Source of the DNA: Minisyncoccota bacterium
GTDB lineage: Bacteria > Patescibacteriota > Minisyncoccia > UBA6257
Assembly: GCA_028711005.1 (NCBI GenBank)
Contig: JAQTTC010000004.1
Coordinates: forward strand, 1-34,292
Direction of reading: 5' to 3'
Length of the DNA stretch: 34,292 nucleotides
Shown here: one piece after another, positions 1 to 6,396 of the stretch
Numbering within the stretch: position 1 is the stretch's first letter
Layout of the letters: each line of letters opens with the position of its first letter
Translations under genes and position numbers: made by a program
The notes under the pieces: model-generated
Seen by the model: the letters and a program-made list of their open reading frames with translations, nothing else
Told to the model about the DNA's origin: nothing
Database searches by the model: none

Positions 1-566
1 CCTAAAATAACAGGAACAGCTAACAAGAAAGAAAATTTATAAGCGATTTCTGGTTTTAATTTTCTTAATAAGCCGGTTGAAATAGTAAGTCCAGAACGAG
101 AGATTCCAGGGAAAAGAGCAACTGTTTGAGCTATACCAATAATTAAGGCATCAAAATAAGTAAGGTCTTCTATATTAAGATATTTAGGAATAATCTTTAA
201 AAACTTTGTTAAAATAAGAAATAAAGCGGTGATTAAAAAAGAAAAACCAATGAATTTTAGTGAAGAAAATTGAGCTTCTATTATTGATTGAAAGAAAAAA
301 CCAAAAATTGCAGCAGGAATAGTCCCAATAACAATAAGTTTAATTAATTTCCAGTTTCTTTTTTGCAATATTTTTATAATTTCTTGATAAAAAACTATTA
401 AGATTGCTCCTAAGGTACCAAAATGGAGAAGAGCACTAAATACAACAGAAGGGTCAGGGATTTGCCAAAAAATTTGAAGAACAGCTAAATGACCAGAACT
501 GGAAATTGGTAAGAATTCTGTTATACCTTGGACAACGCTTAAAATAATAGCTTGGGATGTATTCAT
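1..566 (-). CDS. uppP: Undecaprenyl-diphosphatase UppP/BacA (3' end cut by the window edge)
   Basis: This membrane enzyme dephosphorylates undecaprenyl pyrophosphate to recycle the lipid carrier for peptidoglycan and surface glycan synthesis. The first 188 codons are present and the C-terminus lies outside the window. The translated minus strand shows the family's first signature near the N-terminus (ITEFLPISSSGHL) and the second signature PGISRSG near residue 155, between hydrophobic helices. The start is the ATG at 566, giving MNTSQAIILSVVQG. It begins 16 nt after the 3' end of tRNA-Pro, so it is probably co-transcribed with cca and tRNA-Pro and its mRNA 5' end may be made by tRNA processing. 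No Shine-Dalgarno sequence is visible. The identity is secure from the two motifs. Confidence 0.93.
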   Translation of the reverse strand, partial: MNTSQAIILSVVQGITEFLPISSSGHLAVLQIFWQIPDPSVVFSALLHFGTLGAILIVFYQEIIKILQKRNWKLIKLIVIGTIPAAIFGFFFQSIIEAQFSSLKFIGFSFLITALFLILTKFLKIIPKYLNIEDLTYFDALIIGIAQTVALFPGISRSGLTISTGLLRKLKPEIAYKFSFLLAVPVIL

Positions 567-582
567 GAAATTAATTTAAATG

Positions 583-656
583 TCGGGGTGGCGGGATTTG
601 AACCCACGGTCTCAGCGTCCCGAACGCTGCGTGTTAGGCCACTGCACTACACCCCG
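583..656 (-). tRNA. tRNA-Pro(CGG)
   Basis: The minus strand folds as a cloverleaf with a 7-bp acceptor stem CGGGGTG/CACCCCG, including the C1-G72 pair typical of bacterial tRNA-Pro. The anticodon stem CAGCG/CGCTG carries loop TTCGGGA, so the anticodon is CGG. The T-loop is TTCAAAT. No CCA is encoded after discriminator A. The gene starts on the base right after the cca stop codon (657-659), with no spacer. Confidence 0.95.
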
Positions 657-2165
657 CTAATTGACATAATATTTTTTTTTAATTTTTGTTTCTTCTTCTT
701 CTAAAATATTTTTATATTTGCTTTTAGCTCTCGTTTGTTTTTGTTTTAATTCTTTACCAGATAATTTGATTAATCCTTTTGCTCTGCTTTCTAGTATTTT
801 TGTATTATTTTTTTTAGGATCATCTAGCACTTCTTCAAGTAAAATACTTAAAATAGCTCCAATCTTAGGACCTGGCTTAAGTTGAAGTTTTTTAATAATA
901 TCATTGCCGTTAATTTTTAATATCTTTAAAGAAGGTTGTTTTCCTTCTAATTCCTGTAGAACTTTTTCTACTCTGAAAAGAAAATGACGCAAACGGAAAG
1001 GAAGAGCTTTAGGGCAACCGGAACCAATTCGATCAGCCTCTCTTACTTGAGCTAATTCTTGAATATTTTCTTTACCAACTTTAACTAATAATCTACGAAT
1101 AGCAGCATCGGTAGTAATTTCTGGGTCATAAACAAATTGGTGACAACGAATTAATTTTATAATTTTTTCAGATAAATTTTTTGGGAATTTTAAACGATTA
1201 AAAATTTTTGTTGCAATTTTAGCTCCTTGCCATTCATGACCGTAAAAAGTGGAATCCTTTCCTTCTCCTTCTTTCACTAATGGTTTGCCAATGTCATGGA
1301 ATAAACTGGCTAGTTTTACCTCTAAACTAAAATTTTTCTTTGAAGCATAATCTAAAGAGCGCCAAAGATGTTCCCAGACAGTATAAATGTGATGCTTATT
1401 TTGAGTTACTCCAATTGTTTGTTCTAGCTCAGGGCTAATTTCTTTTAGTAAATTGGTCTCTTGTAAAAGAAGAATCCCCTTGGATGCTTGTGGGGAATCT
1501 ATAATTTTAATAAATTCATCACGAATTCTCTCTTTAGAAATAAAAGATAAAAGTTGAGCATTTTCTTTTATTGCTTTAAATGTGTTTTTTTCAATTTCCC
1601 AGTTTTTACCTAATTCACAAGTCAATCTAATAGCTCTCATTAGTCTTAAACCATCTTCTTGGAATCGTTTATTAGGATCACCAACAGTACGAATAATTTT
1701 ATTTTTTAGATCTTTTTTCCCATCAAAAAGGTCAAGAATTTCGTATTTTATATCTTTATTTTCTGTTTTTTGGCCTTTTAGTTTTATAGCTATTGCATTT
1801 ATTGTAAAATCGCGACGACACAAATCTTCTTTTACTGTTTCAGCAAATTTTATTTCATCTGGGTGACGTTTGTCACTATATTTTCCTTCTTTACGAAAGG
1901 TTGTTATTTCAACAATTTTTAAACTTGGATTTTTTGAGTCAGTTTTTACAGCGATAGTACCAAAATTATTTTCATAAACATTGTCAGGAAAAAGTTCTTG
2001 TATTTGTTCAGGCAATGCATTAGTAGTAATATCCCAGTCTTTTGGTTGCTTATTTGGTAAATTCTCAAGAAGTAAATCACGAACACAGCCACCAACAATA
2101 TAGGCTTCAAAATTGGCTTGAGAAAGCTTTTGTAAAATACTTAAAATTTCGGAAGGTATTTGCAT
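657..2165 (-). CDS. cca: CCA-adding tRNA nucleotidyltransferase with HD domain
   Basis: This class II nucleotidyltransferase adds or repairs the 3' CCA of tRNAs. The poly(A)-polymerase-type head shows the nucleotide-binding GG at residues 25-26 and catalytic DWD at 43-45. RRDF at 117-120 and the ERIRDEF helix near 212 follow. A metal-binding HD site (LFHDIGKP, HD at 290-291) sits in the C-terminal half, as in CCA enzymes with phosphohydrolase activity. At 502 aa the length is normal for that architecture. The role matches the context: only two of the 13 tRNAs here encode their own CCA. The stop codon abuts tRNA-Pro directly. The gene is divergent from the tRNA-Arg/infB unit. A poly(A) polymerase is the alternative, since the two families are hard to separate by motif. 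Confidence 0.92.
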   Translation of the reverse strand: MQIPSEILSILQKLSQANFEAYIVGGCVRDLLLENLPNKQPKDWDITTNALPEQIQELFPDNVYENNFGTIAVKTDSKNPSLKIVEITTFRKEGKYSDKRHPDEIKFAETVKEDLCRRDFTINAIAIKLKGQKTENKDIKYEILDLFDGKKDLKNKIIRTVGDPNKRFQEDGLRLMRAIRLTCELGKNWEIEKNTFKAIKENAQLLSFISKERIRDEFIKIIDSPQASKGILLLQETNLLKEISPELEQTIGVTQNKHHIYTVWEHLWRSLDYASKKNFSLEVKLASLFHDIGKPLVKEGEGKDSTFYGHEWQGAKIATKIFNRLKFPKNLSEKIIKLIRCHQFVYDPEITTDAAIRRLLVKVGKENIQELAQVREADRIGSGCPKALPFRLRHFLFRVEKVLQELEGKQPSLKILKINGNDIIKKLQLKPGPKIGAILSILLEEVLDDPKKNNTKILESRAKGLIKLSGKELKQKQTRAKSKYKNILEEEETKIKKKYYVN

Positions 2166-2188
2166 AATTGCATTTTTTTCATTATAAT
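2160..2188 (+). promoter_or_regulatory. Candidate promoter for tRNA-Arg-Lys-Ser-infB
   Basis: A -35-like TTGCAT at 2160-2165 and a perfect -10 TATAAT at 2183-2188 are separated by 17 nt, upstream of tRNA-Arg. The core ATTATAAT reads TATAAT on both strands (2181-2186 on minus), so the cca start region shares it. The -35 matches consensus only in TTG. Confidence 0.45.
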
Positions 2189-2248
2189 TAAAAAACTATA
2201 AATGGTCTTCTTTTAATCATAGAGCAAAAGACTCTTTTTTTCAATCCT

Positions 2249-2322
2249 GCCCTCGTAGCTCAACTGGATAGAGTGTGTGGCTTCGAACCACAAGGTTGCA
2301 GGTTCGAGTCCTGCCGAGGGCA
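2249..2322 (+). tRNA. tRNA-Arg(TCG)
   Basis: Acceptor stem GCCCTCG/CGAGGGC, anticodon stem TGTGG/CCACA with loop CTTCGAA (anticodon TCG) and T-loop TTCGAGT. No CCA is encoded. It is the first gene of a tight Arg-Lys-Ser-infB array. With tRNA-Arg(GCG) at 17663-17734 it would cover the CGN codon box. Confidence 0.96.
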
Positions 2323-2326
2323 CATT

Positions 2327-2397
2327 GCCCCCATAACTCAACGGCAGAGTAGTGGCCTCTTAAGCCATTAATCCAGGTTCGAATCCTGGTGGGGGCA
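2327..2397 (+). tRNA. tRNA-Lys(CTT)
   Basis: Acceptor stem GCCCCCA/TGGGGGC, D-stem ACTC/GAGT with a small D-loop, anticodon stem GTGGC/GCCAT with loop CTCTTAA (anticodon CTT) and T-arm CCAGG/CCTGG. It is compact at 71 nt with no CCA encoded. It lies 4 nt after tRNA-Arg. Confidence 0.94.
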
Positions 2398-2406
2398 CGA
2401 GGATTT

Positions 2407-2488
2407 GGAGGGGTGGCAGAATGGTAATGCGCCAGTCTTGAAAACTGGTGCCCGAAAGGGCTTGCAGGTTCGAGTCCTGTCCCCTCCG
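2407..2488 (+). tRNA. tRNA-Ser(TGA)
   Basis: Acceptor stem GGAGGGG/CCCCTCC, anticodon stem CCAGT/ACTGG with loop CTTGAAA (anticodon TGA), a long class II variable arm (GCCCGAAAGGGC) and T-loop TTCGAGT. No CCA is encoded. It ends 18 nt before the infB start codon. An open frame reading through this tRNA should not be taken as an N-terminal extension of IF-2. Confidence 0.96.
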
Positions 2489-2506
2489 CTTATTTCTTAT
2501 TTAAAT

Positions 2507-3985
2507 ATGAAAAAAAAAGACAAACAATTAAGTTTAGTTCCTCGTCCTCCTGTTGTTGTTATTTTAGGTCATGTTGATCACGGAAAAACAAGCCTTTTAG
2601 ATTATATTAAAAAAACAAAAATAGCTGACAAAGAATCAGGAGGAATTACCCAACATGTCGGAGCTTATGAAATAGAGATAAATAAAAATAAAATTACTTT
2701 TATTGATACGCCAGGGCATGAGGCTTTTTCTAAGATTCGTTCACGAGGAGCAAAAGTTGCTGATATTGCCGTTCTAGTAGTTGCTGTTGACGAAGGAGTA
2801 AAACCTCAGACAAAAGAATCTTTTAAAATTATTCAAAAAGAAAATATTCCATTTATTGTAGCAATTACTAAAATTGATAAATCAGTAAATAATTTAGAAA
2901 AAATAAAAAATGAATTAGCCGAAGGAGGTATTCTCTTAGAAGGAAGGGGCGGAGATGTTCCTTTTGTTGGGGTTTCTTCAAAAGATGGTCAAGGGATTGA
3001 CGATCTTCTGGAATTGATAATTCTTTTATCAGAGATGCAAGAACTTAAAGCTGACCCCAGTAATCCAGCATCAGGAGTGGTAATAGAATCACACATAGAT
3101 CGTTTTCGAGGTAATACAGCTAGTTTAATTATTACTGATGGGGTTTTAAGGGTAAAAGATGAAATAGTAGCAGGAGAGGTGTCAGGAAAAATAAAAATAT
3201 TAGAGAATTTTCAAGGTGAACCTATAAAAGAAGCTACTTTCTCTTCTCCTGTTAGAGTTGTTGGCTTTGAAGGATTGGCACCAGTTGGGGAGCAATTTTT
3301 TACAGGAAAAAAAGGTATTCAAATAGTGGAACCATCTCAAAGAACAATAAGTGTTAGTAAAGAATTGGGTCAAAAAGATTCAGAAATCAAGATTCCACTT
3401 GTTATTAAAACTGATGCCTTTGGTTCTGGAGAAGCTTTGGAAGAAGTTATTAATAAATTAGGTAAAGAAAAAAAATGGCTTTTTTTGCTTTTTAAAAATG
3501 AGACAGGAGATATTTCTGAAAGTGATGTTAAAATAATTCCTTCAGGACAGGTTTTAATTATTGGTTTTCGAGTTAAAAAAAAGCCGGAAATCAATAATCT
3601 AATCTTAGCTAATAAAGATTTAGTTTTAATTGAAGGAGATATTATTTATGAAATTACTGATAAAATTGAAGAGATTGTAAAAAAGAAATTTATTGAAAAA
3701 CCAACAGAAGAAATAATCGGAAAATTAGAAGTTTTAGCTATTTTTAATCCAGTTAAAGGTAGTCAGTTAATAGGAGGAAAAGTTATTGAAGGTAAAGTTC
3801 AAAACAAGAATAACTTTAAGTTAGTTCGTGAAGAAGAAATTCTTAGTCAAGGGAAAATTATAAATTTACAAAGAAATAAGATAGAGGTGCCAGAAGTAAA
3901 GGCAGGAGAAGAATGTGGCTTATTGGTTTCAAGGTCTAAAGAATTACAGAAAGGTGACCAACTTATATTCTTTCGAAAAATTTGA
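2507..3985 (+). CDS. infB: Translation initiation factor IF-2, compact form
   Basis: This GTPase places initiator tRNA on the 30S subunit and promotes subunit joining. The G domain begins almost at the N-terminus: G1 GHVDHGKT at residues 21-28, the switch GGITQHVG near 45, G3 DTPGH at 67-71 and G4 TKID at 121-124. Beta-barrel domain II, domain III and the C-terminal fMet-tRNA-binding barrel follow. At 492 aa it lacks the long N-terminal region of the E. coli protein (about 890 aa). The start is the ATG at 2507. The frame stays open further upstream, but that stretch is the tRNA-Ser gene. No Shine-Dalgarno is visible in the 18-nt gap. The stop is TGA, which shows that TGA is not reassigned. 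Confidence 0.96.
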   Translation: MKKKDKQLSLVPRPPVVVILGHVDHGKTSLLDYIKKTKIADKESGGITQHVGAYEIEINKNKITFIDTPGHEAFSKIRSRGAKVADIAVLVVAVDEGVKPQTKESFKIIQKENIPFIVAITKIDKSVNNLEKIKNELAEGGILLEGRGGDVPFVGVSSKDGQGIDDLLELIILLSEMQELKADPSNPASGVVIESHIDRFRGNTASLIITDGVLRVKDEIVAGEVSGKIKILENFQGEPIKEATFSSPVRVVGFEGLAPVGEQFFTGKKGIQIVEPSQRTISVSKELGQKDSEIKIPLVIKTDAFGSGEALEEVINKLGKEKKWLFLLFKNETGDISESDVKIIPSGQVLIIGFRVKKKPEINNLILANKDLVLIEGDIIYEITDKIEEIVKKKFIEKPTEEIIGKLEVLAIFNPVKGSQLIGGKVIEGKVQNKNNFKLVREEEILSQGKIINLQRNKIEVPEVKAGEECGLLVSRSKELQKGDQLIFFRKI

Positions 3986-4059
3986 TAATAATTTATTCCG
4001 AATTAAGTAAAAAGGTTGAATTAAATCAAAAACATATATATAATAGCTAAGAGATTTTT

Positions 4060-4105
4060 AATTAAGTTATTGTATGCTATGTAGCATCAAAATACTTAAT
4101 TTTTT
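4060..4105 (+). terminator. Intrinsic terminator after infB
   Basis: Nested inverted repeats: outer AATTAAGT (4060-4067) pairs with ACTTAATT (4094-4101), inner ATGCTA (4074-4079) pairs with TAGCAT (4082-4087), followed by a T-run to 4105. It fits the end of the tRNA-Arg-Lys-Ser-infB transcript. Confidence 0.7.
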
Positions 4106-4141
4106 ACTAAAAGTTCCTAAGAATTTTGCTTGTAAAGAGAA

Positions 4142-4178
4142 TTGAATTTTTGAAAGAATATTATTTGTAATTTGTAAT
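4142..4178 (+). promoter_or_regulatory. Candidate tandem promoter for tRNA-Cys/tRNA-Leu
   Basis: Two overlapping sigma70-type pairs: TTGAAT (4142-4147) with TGTAAT (4166-4171), spacer 18, and TTGAAA (4150-4155) with TGTAAT (4173-4178), spacer 17. Both are upstream of tRNA-Cys. High AT content makes chance matches likely. Confidence 0.42.
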
Positions 4179-4211
4179 AAGAAAAAAGGTAAAGAATACT
4201 TAAGGAGCTAA

Positions 4212-4287
4212 GGCCATGTGGTGAAGTAGCTAACACAGCGGTCTGCAAAACCGTTATTCGTGGGTGCAAGTCCCACCATGGCCTCCA
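4212..4287 (+). tRNA. tRNA-Cys(GCA), CCA encoded
   Basis: Acceptor stem GGCCATG/CATGGCC, discriminator T at 4284 (the U73 identity base for Cys) and an encoded CCA at 4285-4287. The anticodon stem GCGGT/ACCGT has loop CTGCAAA (anticodon GCA). The T-loop reads TGCAAGT, so position 55 is G instead of the near-universal T. Confidence 0.94.
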
Positions 4288-4288
4288 G

Positions 4289-4372
4289 GCCCAGGTGGCG
4301 GAATTGGTATACGCAAAGGACTTAAAATCCTTGGCTTTTCGAAGCTTGTGGGTTCGAGTCCCACCCTGGGCA
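4289..4372 (+). tRNA. tRNA-Leu(TAA)
   Basis: Acceptor stem GCCCAGG/CCTGGGC, anticodon stem AAGGA/TCCTT with loop CTTAAAA (anticodon TAA), a class II variable arm and T-loop TTCGAGT. No CCA is encoded. It starts one base after the CCA of tRNA-Cys, so one precursor must be cut between them. It has no intron, unlike many cyanobacterial and plastid tRNA-Leu(UAA) genes. Confidence 0.96.
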
Positions 4373-4375
4373 CTA

Positions 4376-4404
4376 AAAAACATCCTGTTTTAACAGGATG
4401 TTTT
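4376..4404 (+). terminator. Bidirectional intrinsic terminator
   Basis: A 9-bp stem CATCCTGTT/AACAGGATG (4381-4400) with a 2-nt loop, flanked by an A-run and a T-run. It can end the tRNA-Cys-Leu transcript on plus and the 3D-domain gene on minus. Confidence 0.88.
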
Positions 4405-4422
4405 AATTACATTATTTTTTAA

Positions 4423-4941
4423 TTAATAGTCTAGTATTTCCATAATTGTTTCTTGAATTCCAAATTCTTTTGCAGATTGTCGGTCAGGAAACCAAATATC
4501 TATTCTTGTATCTTTAAACCTTGAATTCATTCTATCTTCAACAATAAAAATTTTATCTTCAAAGAGCTCAGGGAGTCTTACCTTAGTACCAAAAGGTAAA
4601 AAATTAGCAGCAAGAACTCCATCATAGACTCGAGCACCAGAAGCAGTAATAAATGGATCACCTTCAGTCTGGTCAGGAGTTGAAGAATAAGCCGTGACAG
4701 AAATTTTTCTTACCTGAATTAAGAAAGGCCTGTTTATAGGAGTTAAAAAAGTATTATTTGAGGCATAATATGACTCTTTTTCTTCATTTAAGCTTTCTTG
4801 TTCAGAATCATCATTAAAAGAGTCATTAATGATAACAGAAGGAGACCCTTCTACTAAAACACCAGGTAAAAAACTGAAAAAAGCAAAAAACAGGGCAATA
4901 GTAATAAAACCTATCTTATGCGTTTCACTGTTAATATTCAT
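4423..4941 (-). CDS. 3D-domain (RlpA-like double-psi beta-barrel) envelope protein
   Basis: This 172-aa protein has a short cytoplasmic start, a hydrophobic signal or anchor segment (residues 10-30), an acidic Ser/Glu-rich linker (about 35-65) and a C-terminal 3D domain (80-165). The domain shows the usual pattern: VTAYSSTPDQ, then G-DGVLAANFLPFGTKV, then FIVEDRMN with D136 and RIDIWF with D148, then AKEFG. Related domains occur in resuscitation-promoting factors, YuiC and lytic transglycosylases that cut peptidoglycan, so the likely role is cell-wall turnover outside the membrane. The gene is monocistronic, with its own promoter, a promoter-proximal hairpin and a terminator. The precise substrate is not shown by the sequence. 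Confidence 0.82.
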   Translation of the reverse strand: MNINSETHKIGFITIALFFAFFSFLPGVLVEGSPSVIINDSFNDDSEQESLNEEKESYYASNNTFLTPINRPFLIQVRKISVTAYSSTPDQTEGDPFITASGARVYDGVLAANFLPFGTKVRLPELFEDKIFIVEDRMNSRFKDTRIDIWFPDRQSAKEFGIQETIMEILDY

Positions 4942-4985
4942 GTTTTAATTAATTATTTTGAGATTTATTATTTATTCTTTGCATT

Positions 4986-5005
4986 AAAAAACTCCCTTTT
5001 GGGAG
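4986..5005 (-). terminator. Terminator-like hairpin in the 5' leader of the 3D-domain gene
   Basis: On the minus strand CTCCC, loop AAAA, GGGAG is followed by six T. It lies 45-64 nt upstream of the 3D gene's start and only about 7 nt downstream of the predicted transcription start. It may be an attenuator, a 5' stabiliser or a block to transcription entering from the tRNA-Ser side. Confidence 0.55.
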
Positions 5006-5018
5006 ATATTACTATGTT

Positions 5019-5046
5019 ATTTTATCATATTATAATAATTTGTCAA
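5019..5046 (-). promoter_or_regulatory. Strong sigma70-type promoter for the 3D-domain gene
   Basis: On the minus strand a consensus -35 TTGACA (complement of 5041-5046) and -10 TAAAAT (complement of 5019-5024) are separated by 16 nt, with an extended -10 TG one base before it. Confidence 0.72.
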
Positions 5047-5060
5047 TAGCAGAGGATAGG

Positions 5061-5089
5061 TTGCATTTTTTTTCTCTTTAAGATAAACT
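5061..5089 (+). promoter_or_regulatory. Candidate promoter for tRNA-Ser(GCT)
   Basis: TTGCAT at 5061-5066 and TAAACT at 5084-5089 are 17 nt apart, about 20 nt upstream of the tRNA. The same -35 variant occurs ahead of tRNA-Arg at 2160. Confidence 0.45.
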
Positions 5090-5108
5090 TAATAAAACTA
5101 TCATTCAT

Positions 5109-5199
5109 GGAGGGTTGACTGAGTGGTCCAAAGTAGCGGTTTGCTAAACCGTGGCTGTCTAAAAGCGGCCCGTGGGTTCGAATCCCACACCCTCCGCCA
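5109..5199 (+). tRNA. tRNA-Ser(GCT), CCA encoded
   Basis: Acceptor stem GGAGGGT/ACCCTCC, discriminator G and encoded CCA at 5197-5199. The anticodon stem GCGGT/ACCGT has loop TTGCTAA (anticodon GCT). A long variable arm and T-loop TTCGAAT are present. It lies upstream of the rpsO leader on the same strand. Confidence 0.96.
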
Positions 5200-5337
5200 A
5201 GAATTTTTTATCTGCATAGCTCGATTAACTAAAAGTAAGTTATGGATAAAATTAATGATTATTTAATAAAATATTTAATTTGATAAGATTATTTGATTTA
5301 ATATTGATATTTAAATAATGCTTTATTTTACATACCT

Positions 5338-5403
5338 TGAGTAGGAGACTAACAAAATAGTCTAAAAGTCCTTAAATACCTGGTGTTTAACTTGGGCAAC
5401 TCA
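5338..5403 (+). ncRNA. Structured rpsO leader: three-way junction, probable S15-responsive element
   Basis: A compact three-way junction can be drawn. P1 is TGAGT (5338-5342) with ACTCA (5399-5403). P2 is AGACTA (5346-5351) with TAGTCT (5358-5363) and loop ACAAAA. P3 is GTCC (5368-5371) with GGGC (5394-5397), continuing after a CTT bulge into TTAAATA (5372-5378) with TGTTTAA (5384-5390) and loop CCTGG. P3 contains adjacent G-C and U-G pairs. Ribosomal protein S15 is known to bind a three-way junction with a G-U/G-C motif in 16S rRNA and to regulate its own mRNA through mimics. Assigning that role here is inference. A separate small RNA is the alternative. Confidence 0.6.
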
Positions 5404-5411
5404 CTAATTTT

Positions 5412-5440
5412 AAAACTCAGTTTTGGGTTTTTATTTTTTT
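5412..5440 (+). terminator. Intrinsic terminator between the structured leader and rpsO
   Basis: AAAACTC (5412-5418) pairs with GGGTTTT (5425-5431) around loop AGTTTT, followed by TA and seven T. Its left arm holds a second ACTCA (5415-5419) that could pair with TGAGT of P1 instead, giving mutually exclusive folds. It sits 47 nt before the rpsO start. Confidence 0.65.
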
Positions 5441-5473
5441 GATATTGATTTAATAAGAAGATTATGATAATAT
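5439..5473 (+). promoter_or_regulatory. Candidate second promoter of rpsO, near-leaderless
   Basis: TTGATA (5439-5444) with TATGAT (5463-5468), spacer 18, or TTGATT (5445-5450) with TAATAT (5468-5473), spacer 17. Either would start transcription only a few bases to about 13 nt before the ATG at 5488 and would bypass the leader and terminator. The AT-rich context lowers confidence. Confidence 0.4.
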
Positions 5474-5487
5474 AAAAATATTGAAAT

Positions 5488-5748
5488 ATGCTGAATACAA
5501 AACAAAAAGAAAAAGTTATTAAAGAATTTGCTACTCATAAGAAGGACACAGGGTCTCCTGAAGTTCAAATTGCTTTGCTGACAAAAAGAATAAAATTATT
5601 AAGCAAACATTTAAAAGAACATCAAAAAGATTATCATTCTAGGAGAGGTCTTTTGAGTATGGTTTCAGAAAGAAGAAGGCTCTTGTCTTATTTAAAGAAA
5701 GAATCAGTTCGTCGTTATAATAAAGTCGTAGAAAAGCTTGGTTTATAA
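5488..5748 (+). CDS. rpsO: 30S ribosomal protein S15
   Basis: S15 binds the central domain of 16S rRNA early in 30S assembly and contributes to a bridge with the large subunit. At 86 aa it has the standard length, with the family's helical pattern: the [15 protein letters not shown] segment (residues 21-35), then [26 protein letters not shown] (conserved H and RR contacts) and the basic tail. It begins with ATG and there is no Shine-Dalgarno. An NYN gene and then pnp follow, recalling the classic rpsO-pnp linkage of many bacteria. Upstream, a three-way-junction RNA plus terminator suggests feedback control by S15 itself. Confidence 0.97.
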   Translation: MLNTKQKEKVIKEFATHKKDTGSPEVQIALLTKRIKLLSKHLKEHQKDYHSRRGLLSMVSERRRLLSYLKKESVRRYNKVVEKLGL

Positions 5749-5802
5749 TAAACAAGTTTTAAATAAATGGTTGCTGTAATTTTATAAGAAAGATCATTGT
5801 TT

Positions 5803-6363
5803 ATGGTTATTAGAAATAAAAATCAAAGAATAGCGGTTTTCATAGATGTGCAAAATCTTTATCATTCTGCAAAAAATCTTTATGGTGCTCGAGTAAATTT
5901 TAAAAATCTTCTTTTAGAAGCTGTTACTGGGCGTCAATTAATTAGAGCGATTGCTTATGTAGCAAAAGCTGATGAGCCTGGGGAGGCTTCTTTTTTTGAT
6001 GCATTAGAAAAAGCTGGCATAGAAGTAAGGGTTAAAGATTTACAAGTTTACCCTGATGGAACAAAAAAAGGAGACTGGGATGTAGGTTTAGCTATTGATG
6101 CAGTCAGATTGTCTTCTGGCTTAGATGCTATTGTCTTAATAAGTGGAGATGGTGATTTTGTTCCTCTAGTTGAATATTTAAAGGCGTTAGGAAAACATGT
6201 TGAGGTAATCGCTTTTGGAAGAACTACCTCGTTTTATTTGAAAGAAGAAGTTGATGAGTTTTTAGATATAGATTCAAAATCAGATTACTTTCTTTTATCT
6301 CCTTCAAAGGAAGGTTTTTATAAAAAGATACCAAAAATTATTAAGACTAAACTTAAAAAATAA
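5803..6363 (+). CDS. NYN-domain (LabA/DUF88-like, PIN-fold) putative ribonuclease
   Basis: NYN domains are PIN-like nuclease folds tied to RNA processing. Using the ATG at 5803 (186 aa), the first strand AVFIDVQNLYHS carries D15 and N18. KKGDWDVGLAIDAV in the middle supplies further acidic residues, and LISGDGDFVPLVEYL is the conserved SGDGDF block. These acidic residues form the family's metal site, so activity looks intact. A TTG two codons upstream is in frame, but ATG is preferred. The gene sits between rpsO (54 nt upstream) and pnp (33 nt downstream) on one strand, so a role in RNA decay or processing with PNPase is plausible. The substrate is unknown. Confidence 0.85.
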   Translation: MVIRNKNQRIAVFIDVQNLYHSAKNLYGARVNFKNLLLEAVTGRQLIRAIAYVAKADEPGEASFFDALEKAGIEVRVKDLQVYPDGTKKGDWDVGLAIDAVRLSSGLDAIVLISGDGDFVPLVEYLKALGKHVEVIAFGRTTSFYLKEEVDEFLDIDSKSDYFLLSPSKEGFYKKIPKIIKTKLKK

Positions 6364-6396
6364 ACTTTTTGACAAAGATAAATTGAATTTATAAAA

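Noticed and set aside
2221-2241. Terminator-like AGAG/CTCT followed by a T-run before tRNA-Arg
   Set aside because: The stem is only four pairs and would stop the tRNA-infB transcript just after its predicted start.
2405-2506. A 34-residue N-terminal extension of IF-2 in the same open frame
   Set aside because: These codons are the tRNA-Ser(TGA) gene plus its spacer; the ATG at 2507 gives the proper IF-2 start.
4117-4383. A minus-strand open frame of 88 codons
   Set aside because: It is antisense to tRNA-Cys and tRNA-Leu; the sequence is fully explained by the tRNAs.
5797-5802. A TTG start two codons upstream for the NYN gene
   Set aside because: The ATG at 5803 is a better start, and nothing conserved is gained by the extra residues.
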